Made by a program: the position numbers and the translations under genes. From positions 39,922-103,921 of the forward strand of contig JAZNGG010000029.1 in NCBI GenBank assembly GCA_045576355.1: DNA of 64,000 bases, read 5' to 3'. Below are positions 45,015 to 53,070 of this stretch, piece after piece (the stretch's first letter is position 1; each line of letters starts with the position of its first letter). Under the pieces are notes generated by a model. The model searched no databases. It saw only the letters and a program-made list of their open reading frames with translations, and was not told the DNA's origin. This stretch comes from Liminaster sp045576355. Its GTDB lineage: Bacteria; Bacteroidota; Bacteroidia; Bacteroidales; UBA3663.

Positions 45015-45480
45015 GTTGAGGGGTTTAGGGGCGCAGCCCCATTATAAGGTGAAAACTGAAAGATGAAAACTGAAAGGGGAAAACTGAAAGCTAAGCCATC
45101 AGCCATAGTTTTTTTGCACACAGAACCCGCGAAGCTCATGACCAAAGGGAATAACGCACAGAAGGACACAGAACGCACATGCTCCGCAGTGCTTTCCTTC
45201 CGGATGGTAAACGCAAGCGACAGCGTGCGTTATTCTGTGAAATTCTGTGAGATCTGTGTGCGATAAAAACATATTTCAGTGTGACTTTGGGTTGAGGGGT
45301 TGAAGGGTTAAGGGGGAAAAAATAAACTTCTAAACCTCTAAACTTCTAAACCAAATAAGGGACTTCGTCCGCTATGGCTGATGGCGATGGCAATAGCTTT
45401 GCTCTTTCTCCTATCAGTTTTCCGTTTTCAGTTTTCACCTTTATTGGGTCGTGGGCTTCGCGTGCTGAGGGGTTTTATCT
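45015..45480. repeat. Composite intergenic repeat with PAL-2
   Basis: TTGAGGGGTTTAGGGG string, GCCATCAGCCATAG, PAL-2 (45109-45270), then TTGAGGGGTTGAAGGGTTAAG, CTAAACCTCTAAACTTCTAA, GCTGATGGCGATGGC and GTCGTGGGCTTCGCGTGCTG. No gene. Confidence 0.8.
45109..45270. repeat. Palindromic intergenic element PAL-2
   Basis: Outer ends TTTTTTTGCACACAGA and TCTGTGTGCGATAAAAA; core GCACATGCTCCGCAGTGC, then TTCCGGATGG, then AACGCAAGCGACAGCGTGCG. Left half includes the CGCGAAGCTCATGACCAAAG insert. Confidence 0.85.
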
Positions 45481-45576
45481 TTCTCCCCGAAATTTATTGG
45501 ACACAATTATTCCATTTCCCCGAAATTTGGGTCTATTGATTGCCCATCTCCAAAAGCAGAGATGGGCAGATTCGGG

Positions 45577-48057
45577 TCACTCTAAAGTGATTTTCTTTTT
45601 CATCGTTGGAGTAGAGACTTTCAAGATGATCTTACCCGGAGTGTCGTTGCGACGCAAAATCACTTGCATTCTGCCTCGCGTCATGTTTTTCGTACAGACA
45701 TCGTAAAACAACTCGTCCGTATAGTGATCATGATTGTCCAGCGCATAGAGCGCAGCACCCCCCTCCACAGTGGCAGTCAGACGTTCGTCATAGTCCGGGA
45801 CAATGCGTCCCTTACTGTCGATGGCAGAGACATTGAGATAGATGAGTTCACCCGACACCTCTTCTCGCTCCACCTTCAGCTTGATGGCTTTGCCGGCAGT
45901 CTGCATCTCATGACGAGCCACCTCACGCCCCTCTCGGTCGCGAGCGATGGCGAGCACCTTGCCCCCTTTGCCATACTCCACATCCTTCCACAGCGTAGCA
46001 TGGCGCATATTGCCCGTGCCGTCATTCATTTTCGTGCCGATGCTCTTGCCATTGACAAGCAGCTCCGTGGAATAAGCATTGGTAAAAGTATATAGCTGCA
46101 ACTTGCTGCCTGCACCGAAATTCCAATGATCGAGCAGAGCGGTCTGCCCCACATTCACATCATTCCAGTTGACGGTCTCACTCCCTTGCGTGTCGAGCAC
46201 ACCGATGCGCACCACCGGTTCGTCCTCACAAAATGCAGACTTCACCAGCCATGCCTGCGGCAGAGGGCGGCAAGTGTGATCGAAAAACGAATAGTTCCAA
46301 CCCTTCTTGGGCCAGCGGTTGCTCTCGCCCCAATACTCTATGGCGCCCCAGTAGGCCAATCCCACCATCCGCTCATGATCCATATTATAATAAGGAGCCA
46401 ACCATCCTGAAGTCTCTGCCTCACTCTGATAGATGATCATGTCGGGACAATGCTCCAGATAGGCGGCATACTTGTCGGACTGATAGTTCAGCGAAGCCAC
46501 CTCTGTGGCTTGTGCCATTTCCGGCGGCACCAGATAGTCGTTAAAACCTCGCGTCTTGCGGTCTATGGCTCCTGCACGTGCCGGGAACTGCCCGACGGTG
46601 GTCTTACGCGTCTTGTCCCATCGCTTCACCACGAGGTCCATCACCCGATACATCGTTACACCCCAGTCGTTCAGACCTTGATAGCCTGCCCATCCCTCAC
46701 GGATCTGTAGTTCGTTGCCTAAGCTCCACATGATCACCGATGGGGAGTTGCGGTCACGCTTCACCCACTCCGTGACCATCTGCGGCCACAAGGAGGTAAA
46801 TGGTCGTCTGCCTCCCCAGTAGTCATTATCGCTCCATTTGTCTATCAACTCGTCCACAATGAGCAACCCCACGCGATCGGCGATCCGGGTAAATGACTTG
46901 CTGTATGGGTTATGGGAGCAGCGGATATGATTAAATCCGAACTCTTTCAGACGGTGCATCATGCGCTCGATCCCCTCATCAAACGAGGCTGCACCGAGGG
47001 CGCCCATATCGTGATGATTGGAGATACCCTTGAGGAAGACCTTTCTGCCATTCAACTTAAAACCAAACTCCTTAGAGAACTCCATCTTGCGTATGCCAAA
47101 CGGCTCACTCACCGAGTCCACCACCATCCCGTCTGCCTCAACCACCACATCGGCGCGGTAGAGATAAGGCGAGTCGATATCCCAAAGATGAGCTTGCTCA
47201 AGACGGACAGCAGGGAGCATCACCTCCGTAGAGGTCTGCTTGGTGTATTTGGGCATCTCCCCCCGAGCTGTCCCCAGCACGTTGCCGGCGGCATCCACCA
47301 CTCGGGCGAGGATGTTCACATTCTTTCGCTTCTGCCACCCATCCACCTCCACTTGTATGGAGACCGTAGCCGAACCGGTCAGCGCCTTCTGCCCGTCGCT
47401 ACCTAACGGATCGATGCGCTCCACCTCAGAGACGACATAAACACCATGACGGGCGATGTGTGTCGGATTGTCGAGTTGCAAACGGACGTCGCGGAAGAGT
47501 CCTGCACCGGTGTACCAGCGGGATCCTTTCTTCGGACCGGTAGAGGCATAGACAGCCACCACATTCTCCTCATCCCACTTCAGGTGTTTCGTCAGATCTG
47601 CCTCCAGCCCGACATAACCATAGTCTGTCGATGCCACCTTCGTACCATTGACATAGACATCGCCCTGATAGATGATACCGCCGAAGTCGAGTTGCACTTT
47701 CAGCCCCTGCCAGGCAGCCGGTGCCACGAAGCGTTTTCTGTACCAACCCTCACACGACGGTTTAAATCCGCGTGCACCCCCTCCGCCTTGAGTCCAGGGC
47801 TGTTCAAACTGAAAGTCATGGGGCAAGTCGAGTGTACGCCACCGGGCATCATCGAGAGAGGGCGAAGCAAAATCCGTCCCTTTATTCTCCGGTGTGACAA
47901 GCTGGAACTTCCATCCGTCGTTAAACGAAACATCCATCTCCGTCACAAATTCGGTCAGAGGACGATTTCCCTCAGACTTATTCGTTTTTATGTCTTGATA
48001 CTGCGCCTTTGCAGTCAATGTCATGGCAAATACTGCCCAAAATAAAATCTTTTTCAT
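45577..48057 (-). CDS. Glycoside hydrolase family 2 (beta-galactosidase type)
   Basis: An 826-residue exported beta-glycosidase. A signal peptide (about residues 1-18) is followed by the sugar-binding domain (FNDGWKFQL, LDLPHDF), the immunoglobulin-like domain (about 210-330), the barrel with NHHDMGALG, RCSHNPY and the acid/base VIMWSLGNEL (Glu near residue 450), a probable nucleophile in YQSEAETSG, and C-terminal beta domains including a DUF4982-like segment (LYTFTNAYSTELLVNG). The substrate could be beta-galactosides or related sugars. It is monocistronic and flanked on both sides by repeat spacers. Confidence 0.92.
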   Translation of the reverse strand: MKKILFWAVFAMTLTAKAQYQDIKTNKSEGNRPLTEFVTEMDVSFNDGWKFQLVTPENKGTDFASPSLDDARWRTLDLPHDFQFEQPWTQGGGGARGFKPSCEGWYRKRFVAPAAWQGLKVQLDFGGIIYQGDVYVNGTKVASTDYGYVGLEADLTKHLKWDEENVVAVYASTGPKKGSRWYTGAGLFRDVRLQLDNPTHIARHGVYVVSEVERIDPLGSDGQKALTGSATVSIQVEVDGWQKRKNVNILARVVDAAGNVLGTARGEMPKYTKQTSTEVMLPAVRLEQAHLWDIDSPYLYRADVVVEADGMVVDSVSEPFGIRKMEFSKEFGFKLNGRKVFLKGISNHHDMGALGAASFDEGIERMMHRLKEFGFNHIRCSHNPYSKSFTRIADRVGLLIVDELIDKWSDNDYWGGRRPFTSLWPQMVTEWVKRDRNSPSVIMWSLGNELQIREGWAGYQGLNDWGVTMYRVMDLVVKRWDKTRKTTVGQFPARAGAIDRKTRGFNDYLVPPEMAQATEVASLNYQSDKYAAYLEHCPDMIIYQSEAETSGWLAPYYNMDHERMVGLAYWGAIEYWGESNRWPKKGWNYSFFDHTCRPLPQAWLVKSAFCEDEPVVRIGVLDTQGSETVNWNDVNVGQTALLDHWNFGAGSKLQLYTFTNAYSTELLVNGKSIGTKMNDGTGNMRHATLWKDVEYGKGGKVLAIARDREGREVARHEMQTAGKAIKLKVEREEVSGELIYLNVSAIDSKGRIVPDYDERLTATVEGGAALYALDNHDHYTDELFYDVCTKNMTRGRMQVILRRNDTPGKIILKVSTPTMKKKITLE

Positions 48058-48262
48058 GTCGGTTGATTTGGTTGAAGGGGTTATTGGTTTAAAGGGGTAC
48101 TCCCTTTGGTCGTGGGCTTCGCGTGCTGAGGGGCAGAAAAGTAAACTATTATACTTCTAAACTTTTAAACCAAATAGGGGACTTCGTCCACTATGGCTGA
48201 TGGCGATGGCTTTCCACTTGTCAAGGGCTGTTCCCGGTGATGGCTGTTGCCGATGACTATGA
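48058..48262. repeat. Composite intergenic repeat
   Basis: TTGGTTGAAGGGGTTATTGG string, TCCCTTTGGTCGTGGGCTTC (complement of the GAAGCTCATGACCAAAGG module), CTTCTAAACTTTTAAACC and GGCTGATGGCGATGGC. No gene. Confidence 0.75.
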
Positions 48263-48547
48263 TTACAATGTGATGCTTAACAGAGCAACTTTAATGGCAT
48301 CTGACTTTAATTCTGTTTCATCCTCCACTGCATCGAGGACTTTATCCGCTACCCAAAGGGTGAGAAGTTCCTTTTCGTTAACATTGAAATAGTTCGCTAT
48401 TTGAATAACTTGTGTGCGTTTTGCACGTCTATCACCTCTTTCGATTTTTGAAAACATCGGGGTGTCAATCTCAAGCAGAGAAGCTAATTGTCTTTGCAGC
48501 ACTCCATTCTGCATTCTTAATTCTTTTATCTTTTGAGCTAATAGCAT
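48263..48547 (-). CDS. XRE-family helix-turn-helix regulator
   Basis: A 94-residue Cro/CI-type DNA-binding protein. The helix-turn-helix is at about residues 5-60 (KIKELRMQNGVLQRQLASLL, then DTPMFSKIERGDRRAKRTQV). The C-terminal third is helical and probably for dimer contacts. It lies 13 bp after the ATP-binding remnant gene and probably shares its transcript. Similar small regulators accompany restriction systems and toxin-type genes, but no such partner is seen here. Its target is unknown. Confidence 0.85.
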   Translation of the reverse strand: MLLAQKIKELRMQNGVLQRQLASLLEIDTPMFSKIERGDRRAKRTQVIQIANYFNVNEKELLTLWVADKVLDAVEDETELKSDAIKVALLSITL

Positions 48548-48560
48548 TTTAATTCCCTTT

Positions 48561-49409
48561 TTAACATTTACCTATAATTTCCCAATAACCTGATCTATCA
48601 GAACCGACACGCCTTATGACTCCTTGTTCTTGGAGTCGCTTCATTGTTTCTGCAACCCAACTTCTTGAATAACCAGTTTGTTTCGCAAGTTCTATCAATG
48701 TGTATTGAGGGTTATATTGTATTTGTTCCAATATTTTCAGTCCACTTTTCAGTCCACTTTTCAGTCCACTTTCGAGTGCAGTTTGCAGTGCACTTTCTGG
48801 CGCACTTTGTAGTGCATTTTTTAGTGAACCTCGTTTAGATGCTTTCAGTGAACCATCTTTATGTGCAATGTCAGCGATAATATTTCCAGCAGCTTCATGG
48901 CAAGGAATAGTTATCCTAAAGAAGGTTCGTTCATCATCTGTAACTACTGTAGCTCTGGGTGAACCATTGTTTTCCAAAACATTTTGGATTGTTGGAATAC
49001 CAGTACTGCGACCTTCTGTCAAATCCAGTTCTTTCAGATATTCGCCAAGTCTGCGATTACGATAACGTTTAGATACCAAAATTTCGCATTTTGAAATATC
49101 GGCAGCCGAAATACTTCTATCCGGACCACCTACATTCTGTATGGTGATTCCTTGAGGTTCTACGGTAATAACCACAGGTTCCCATTCACGATAATCTCTA
49201 TGATAAAGAGAATTTGTCACACTTTCCTCCAATGCTTGATATGGATAAGTGACAAATTTTTGACTTCTACTGCTATCCTTAGGTTTTATTACCGTCTGCA
49301 TAACAAGCATACGATTCAGGTATTCCAATGTTCGGTCAATTATCTGTGTGATGGAACCCTTAATTACTGGACCTTCATATAAGTTGTTGGGATTTATCCA
49401 TAGTTTCAC
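48561..49409 (-). CDS. RecG-like/AlbA_2-type ATP-binding regulator, N-terminus missing
   Basis: A 282-residue protein matching the C-terminal two thirds of the family often called ATP-dependent helicase RecG-like or putative DNA-binding AlbA_2 proteins. Seen: a GHKL-like ATPase segment (ALEESVTNSLYHRDYREWEP, IQNVGGPDRS, RRLGEYLKELDLTEGRSTGI) and a C-terminal winged helix (TLIELAKQTGYSRSWVAETM). The usual N-terminal AlbA_2 domain is absent, and the only start is GTG, so it may be a remnant. Between the domains are eight 4-residue repeats encoded by 12-bp units (48738-48833). It is paired with the XRE gene next to tRNA-Ser. Confidence 0.75.
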   Translation of the reverse strand: MKLWINPNNLYEGPVIKGSITQIIDRTLEYLNRMLVMQTVIKPKDSSRSQKFVTYPYQALEESVTNSLYHRDYREWEPVVITVEPQGITIQNVGGPDRSISAADISKCEILVSKRYRNRRLGEYLKELDLTEGRSTGIPTIQNVLENNGSPRATVVTDDERTFFRITIPCHEAAGNIIADIAHKDGSLKASKRGSLKNALQSAPESALQTALESGLKSGLKSGLKILEQIQYNPQYTLIELAKQTGYSRSWVAETMKRLQEQGVIRRVGSDRSGYWEIIGKC

Positions 49410-49807
49410 TTTGTTGTAATTTTATTGAATTGTCAAATTTTGAACACAAAATTATAAAAGGATTTGCAGATTCACGAAGAAAACTCCGGAAATCTGCAAT
49501 TCTCATTTAAAAAAGTTTGCTTTTTTATTCGTTTGCGGCCAATCTTTAGCGTTTTCGTCTAAATGATGTCATAGTATTATCATTCTCCCTCTCATCTCAG
49601 GGCATATCCGATGATGAACCACCTCCGCCTGTTTCAACATGAGTTTGTATAGGACTACCTGAAAGCTTCTCTAAAAATTTTATCGTAATGCCCATTACCG
49701 TAACGGCGGTTACGATAATGCAAAAAGTGCTGTGGTTCAGCGGATATTAATTGCAGAATGTAGGTATAAGGAACTGTTGTACTTGCTACTTATCTGCTTT
49801 GGTAATG
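49410..49807. other. Gene-free spacer with small palindromes
   Basis: No coding frame of note. It holds a GCAGATT/AATCTGC hairpin at about 49463-49497 and an inverted repeat CATTACCGTAAC / GTTACGATAATG at 49693-49720 (one mismatch), possibly an operator. Confidence 0.5.
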
Positions 49808-49848
49808 TAAAAAAGAGCTGCGCCAAAAAAAATTTTTTAGCGCAGCTC
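49808..49848 (-). terminator. Terminator of tRNA-Ser
   Basis: GAGCTGCGC / GCGCAGCTC stem (49815-49848) followed on the minus strand by a run of T, 33 bp beyond the tRNA 3' end. Confidence 0.85.
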
Positions 49849-49880
49849 CCTTTCATTTAATATTAACCTAATCATCTTTG

Positions 49881-49968
49881 CGGAGTGAGGGGGATTCGAA
49901 CCCCCGAAACGCTTTTGACGTTTACACGCTTTCCAGGCGTGCCTCTTCAGCCACTCGAGCATCACTCC
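49881..49968 (-). tRNA. tRNA-Ser (GGA)
   Basis: Class II tRNA read on the minus strand: acceptor GGAGTGA/TCACTCC, anticodon stem CACGC/GCGTG around CTGGAAA (anticodon GGA, decoding UCC/UCU), a long variable arm, and T-loop GGTTCGAATCC. The CCA end is not encoded. A strong terminator follows. Confidence 0.95.
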
Positions 49969-50094
49969 TCGATCATTTCGGCTGCAAAGATAATGATTTT
50001 ATTCGATCTAACACATTTCCTCCCTCATTTTTTATCACTTTTATTGGGACTTCTCCTAAAAAAGGCTACCTTTGCTTCGATAAGTAGTCTGGTT

Positions 50095-50540
50095 TAGAGG
50101 GCAGAGTTGGTTTAGAGGTTTAAGAGTTGAGGGCTGCGCCCATAAACCAATCAACCAATCAACCAACAAACCAAAAGGCACACTGAAATATGGTTTTATC
50201 GCACACAGATCTCACAGAAACACACAGAGCGCACATGCTCCGCAGTGCTCCCATCCGGATGGTAAACGCAAGCGACAGCGTGCGTTATTCTGTGAAATTC
50301 TGTGAGATCTGTGTGAAAAAAACTATGGCTCATGGCGATGGCTGATGGCTTAGCTTTCAGTTCTCTCCTTATAATGGGGGCTGCGCCCATAAACCAATCA
50401 CCCCGCGAAGCTCATGACCAAAGGGAATAACCCGCGAAGCTCATGACCAAATAAAGAGTAAAGAGCAAAGCCATAGCCATCGCCATCTGCCATAGCCGGG
50501 CGGTAGCCCTTAAACCCCTCAACCAATCAACCCTTCAACC
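50095..50540. repeat. Composite intergenic repeat with PAL-3
   Basis: GGTTTAGAGGTTTAAGAG string, AACCAATCAACCAATCAACC, PAL-3 (50178-50322), GGCGATGGCTGATGGC, two tandem copies of CGCGAAGCTCATGACCAAA (50404-50450), then GCCATAGCCATCGCCATC and AACCCCTCAACCAATCAACC. No gene. Confidence 0.8.
50178..50322. repeat. Palindromic intergenic element PAL-3
   Basis: Left end CACACTGAAATATGG and TTTTATCGCACACAGATC, core GCACATGCTCCGCAGTGC, CCATCCGGATGG at its centre, AACGCAAGCGACAGCGTGCG, right end CTGTGAGATCTGTGTG. The left end is the inverted form of the right ends of PAL-2 and PAL-5. Confidence 0.85.
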
Positions 50541-50547
50541 CCAACAT

Positions 50548-51594
50548 ATGTTACCACTTTATCCACTTCTTTTTGAAGATAACTTCCACACCGTCATCTG
50601 GGGTGGAAACCGGCTCAAACCGATGAAGCAACTCCCTGCCGATGATGAACCGATCGGGGAGAGTTGGGAGGTGAGCGCCGTGCCCGGCAGTCTCTCTACG
50701 GTGAAAAATGGTCCGCTGCAGGGAAGAAATCTGGCGGAACTGACCGAGGAATATGGGTCGCTGATGCTCGGCAAGGCAGTGCAAAAGAAATATGGCAATG
50801 TCTTCCCGCTCCTGATCAAGTTTATCGATGCAGCCCGCGACCTATCGATACAGGTGCATCCCGATGACCGACTCTCCAAAGAACGGCACGGGAAGTTTGG
50901 GAAAACTGAGATGTGGTATGTGATGAAAGCCGAACCGGGGGCGCGTCTCTATGCCGGGTTTAAGGAGAGAATCTCTCAATATGAATATCAGAAACGGATC
51001 GAAGACGGATCGATCTGCGACGTGCTCGAAGCGCATGAGGTGCATGCCGGAGATGTCTTCTACATCCCTGCCGGTCGCATCCACGCCATCTGTGGAGGGA
51101 TCCTGCTGGCTGAGGTGCAGCAATCGAGTGATGTGACCTATCGTATCTTCGACTACAACCGTTTAGGTCTCGACGGCAAGCCGCGCCAGCTCCATACCGA
51201 ATGGGCTAAAGATGCGTTGGACTATCGGGTCTATCCCGACTACAGGACCCATTATGAACACCGTATCAACAAGCCGGTGCCGATCATCATGAGTGAGTTT
51301 TTTGTGGTCAAACTGCTGGAGGTGAATCGCGCGTTCCACCGCAAACTCTATAAATACGACTCCTTTATTATATATATGTGTCTCGAGGGGCACTGCACGA
51401 TCCGTATCCAAAGTGCTAAAGGCTTTGACGATGAAATGCCTGCACCGGAGTGTCGCATAGTGACGCTGACAGAGGGCAACAGTTGCCTCATCCCAGCCGG
51501 AGTGGCAGATTTTTATGTCTCTCCACACAATGAGAATGGTATCACACGACTCCTGGAGGCATATATCGACAACAAGAATTTTGAAATAGGATAA
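50548..51594 (+). CDS. manA: Mannose-6-phosphate isomerase, class I
   Basis: Zinc enzyme interconverting mannose 6-phosphate and fructose 6-phosphate, feeding GDP-mannose and GDP-fucose synthesis or mannose use. 348 residues, cupin fold. Metal ligands are visible in LSIQVHPDD (Gln and His, near residue 100), FGKTEMWYV (Glu) and AGRIHAICGG (His near 175). The start directly follows the repeat spacer; the N-terminal PLLFEDNFHTVIWGG is conserved. It is monocistronic, with repeats on both sides. Confidence 0.94.
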   Translation: MLPLYPLLFEDNFHTVIWGGNRLKPMKQLPADDEPIGESWEVSAVPGSLSTVKNGPLQGRNLAELTEEYGSLMLGKAVQKKYGNVFPLLIKFIDAARDLSIQVHPDDRLSKERHGKFGKTEMWYVMKAEPGARLYAGFKERISQYEYQKRIEDGSICDVLEAHEVHAGDVFYIPAGRIHAICGGILLAEVQQSSDVTYRIFDYNRLGLDGKPRQLHTEWAKDALDYRVYPDYRTHYEHRINKPVPIIMSEFFVVKLLEVNRAFHRKLYKYDSFIIYMCLEGHCTIRIQSAKGFDDEMPAPECRIVTLTEGNSCLIPAGVADFYVSPHNENGITRLLEAYIDNKNFEIG

Positions 51595-51925
51595 AGGCAG
51601 ACGAGAGGAAAGAGGAGAGAGAACAGAGTACAGATAACAGAGAAAACTGAAAGCCATCTGCCATCGCATGGCGCAGCCCCTAAACCCTTGATTTTTTTGC
51701 ACACAGAACCCGCGAAGCTCATGACCAAAGGGAATAATACACAGAATTTCACAGAGCGCACATGCTCCGCAGTGCTTCCCATCCGGATGGTAAACGCAAG
51801 CGATAGTGTGCGTTTCTCTGTGCTTTTCTGTGTGTTCTGTGTGCAAAAAACGAGGGCAGATGGCGAGGGCTCCTCTGTTATCTGTACTCTATTATCTGTT
51901 ATCTGTACCCAACTCCCAAACCAAC
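51595..51925. repeat. Composite intergenic repeat with PAL-4
   Basis: GAACAGAGTACAGATAACAG module, GCCATCTGCCATCGC, PAL-4 (51691-51851), then TGTTATCTGTACTCTATTAT module. No gene. Confidence 0.8.
51691..51851. repeat. Palindromic intergenic element PAL-4
   Basis: The most symmetrical copy: ends TTTTTTTGCACACAGAA and TTCTGTGTGCAAAAAA are inverted copies, with inner CACAGA/TCTGTG steps and CCATCCGGATGG at the centre. Core in the same orientation as PAL-2 and PAL-3. Confidence 0.87.
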
Positions 51926-51952
51926 CCAACTGTTAAAAATTGTTTCCACCTC

Positions 51953-51983
51953 TTGACATCGGATTTCAGATGTAGTATCTTTG
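51953..51983 (+). promoter_or_regulatory. Promoter of small RNA copy B
   Basis: TTGACA at 51953-51958 and TATCTTTG at 51976-51983, with the same 20-bp spacing as copy A although the spacer sequence differs. Confidence 0.82.
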
Positions 51984-51989
51984 CGGCAG

Positions 51990-52067
51990 ACTGGAATGAA
52001 AGATAGATGAAGCGTTGAGACGTTGCAGGGTTTTCACCCTCCATGTTTCGATGCTTCATCGTTTTTT
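51990..52067 (+). ncRNA. Candidate small RNA, copy B
   Basis: About 78 nt ending in a T6 tract at 52062-52067. Stem 52006-52026 with 52041-52060 repeats the copy A stem; the apex AGGG/CCCT is kept while the loop has changed from TTCAGA to TTTTCA. The 5' unpaired part is shorter and unrelated to copy A. Confidence 0.75.
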
Positions 52068-52162
52068 GTGTTCTTGTACCCGGTCGTCCGGATGAAAATT
52101 CGGTGACTCGAAAAGGTCCATTCATCGTGTATTTTTGCTTGAAGGGCCGAGGCTTTTTACTT

Positions 52163-52246
52163 CACGAGCGTAGCCTCATTATTCAACACGCGTACCCTCG
52201 TTGGCCGATGAGCGTACGCTCGTTGTGTAACGAGGCTACGCGTGTG
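52163..52246. repeat. Cruciform-forming inverted repeat, copy B
   Basis: Arms 52163-52195 and 52214-52246 with an 18-nt loop, the same size as copy A. Differences between copies (GCGCG versus GAGCG near the ends) fall partly at paired positions. Confidence 0.83.
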
Positions 52247-52514
52247 AAAAATTCGCCCTGACGCGTTGCCCCACATAAGCCGGCGCTTGAACTCATGAGA
52301 GCCGATGCGTGAAAATTTACTCTTTCTCTATTTTTCACTCGAACTTTGCTATGATTTTTATGATTTACACTAGGTGTTCTGATCGCTTTTGCCCCTACCA
52401 TTAAGAGTTTCCCTTTGTATTTGGCTCAAAGCCGGAGTATATGCAGAACCTTATAAAATGATATACCAAGATGACATTTAGGTGTTAATGTTTTATAAAT
52501 GGCAGGGTTGGTTG

Positions 52515-53016
52515 AGGGGTTTATTGGTTGAAGGGTTAAGGGGTTTAAGGGGCGCAGCCCCATTATAAGGTGAAAACTGAAAGGTGAAAGATGAGCCATC
52601 TGCTATAGCCATTAGCCATAGTTTTTTTGCACACAGATCTCACAGAATTTCACAGAGAAACGCACGCTATCGCTTGCGTTTACCATCCGGATGGGAAGCA
52701 CTGCGGAGTATGTGCGCTCTGTGTGCGATAAAAACATATTTCAGTGTGACTTTTGGGTGAGGGGGTGAGGGGTTGAAGGGTTGAGTGGTTGAAGGGATTG
52801 AAAAAATAAACTAATAAACCTCTAAACTTGTAAACCAAACAAGGGGGAAAATAAACTAATAAACCTCTAAACTACTAAACCAAATAAGGGGCTGCGCCAT
52901 GCGATGGCTGATGGCGATGGCAGATGGCTTTCAGTTTTCTCTGTTATCTGTACTCTGTTCTCTCTCCTCTTTCCTCTCTCCTCTTTCCTTCGCCCCCTAA
53001 ACCAAATCAAGAAAAA
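52515..53016. repeat. Composite intergenic repeat with PAL-5
   Basis: TTGAGGGGTTTATTGG and TTAAGGGGTTTAAGGGG strings, GGGGCGCAGCCCC palindrome, PAL-5 (52620-52748), AACCTCTAAACTTGTAAACC strings, GGCTGATGGCGATGGC and TTCTCTGTTATCTGTACTC with CTCCTCTTTCC runs. No gene. Confidence 0.8.
52620..52748. repeat. Palindromic intergenic element PAL-5 (core reversed)
   Basis: Outer left end TTTTTTTGCACACAGATC is like PAL-2 and PAL-4, but the core reads GCACGCTATCGCTTGCGTTT, CCATCCGGATGG, GCACTGCGGAGTATGTGCGC, the opposite orientation. The right end is TGTGTGCGATAAAAACATAT. Confidence 0.85.
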
Positions 53017-53048
53017 TTTGGGTATAACAGAAAAAACACATACCTTTG
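53017..53048 (+). promoter_or_regulatory. Promoter of the suhB-trpS operon
   Basis: TTTG at 53017-53020, 20 bp, TACCTTTG at 53041-53048. The leader would be about 16 nt before the ATG at 53071. Confidence 0.8.
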
Positions 53049-53070
53049 CTTCGTAAAATCTGTATTTGCA

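Larger units (their letters stand above)
51926..52514 (+). repeat. Duplicated 0.6-kb intergenic element, copy B
   Basis: Counterpart of 17057-17662 in the same orientation. Both copies start near AACTGTTAAAAA and end near GTGTTAATGTTTTATAAATG, then GCAGGGTTGG. Both abut the composite repeat modules. Confidence 0.88.

Noticed and set aside
45007..45178. N-terminal extension of rmuC
   Set aside because: The added 57 residues are translated repeat modules (PAL-2 region); the ATG at 45007 starts the normal membrane helix.
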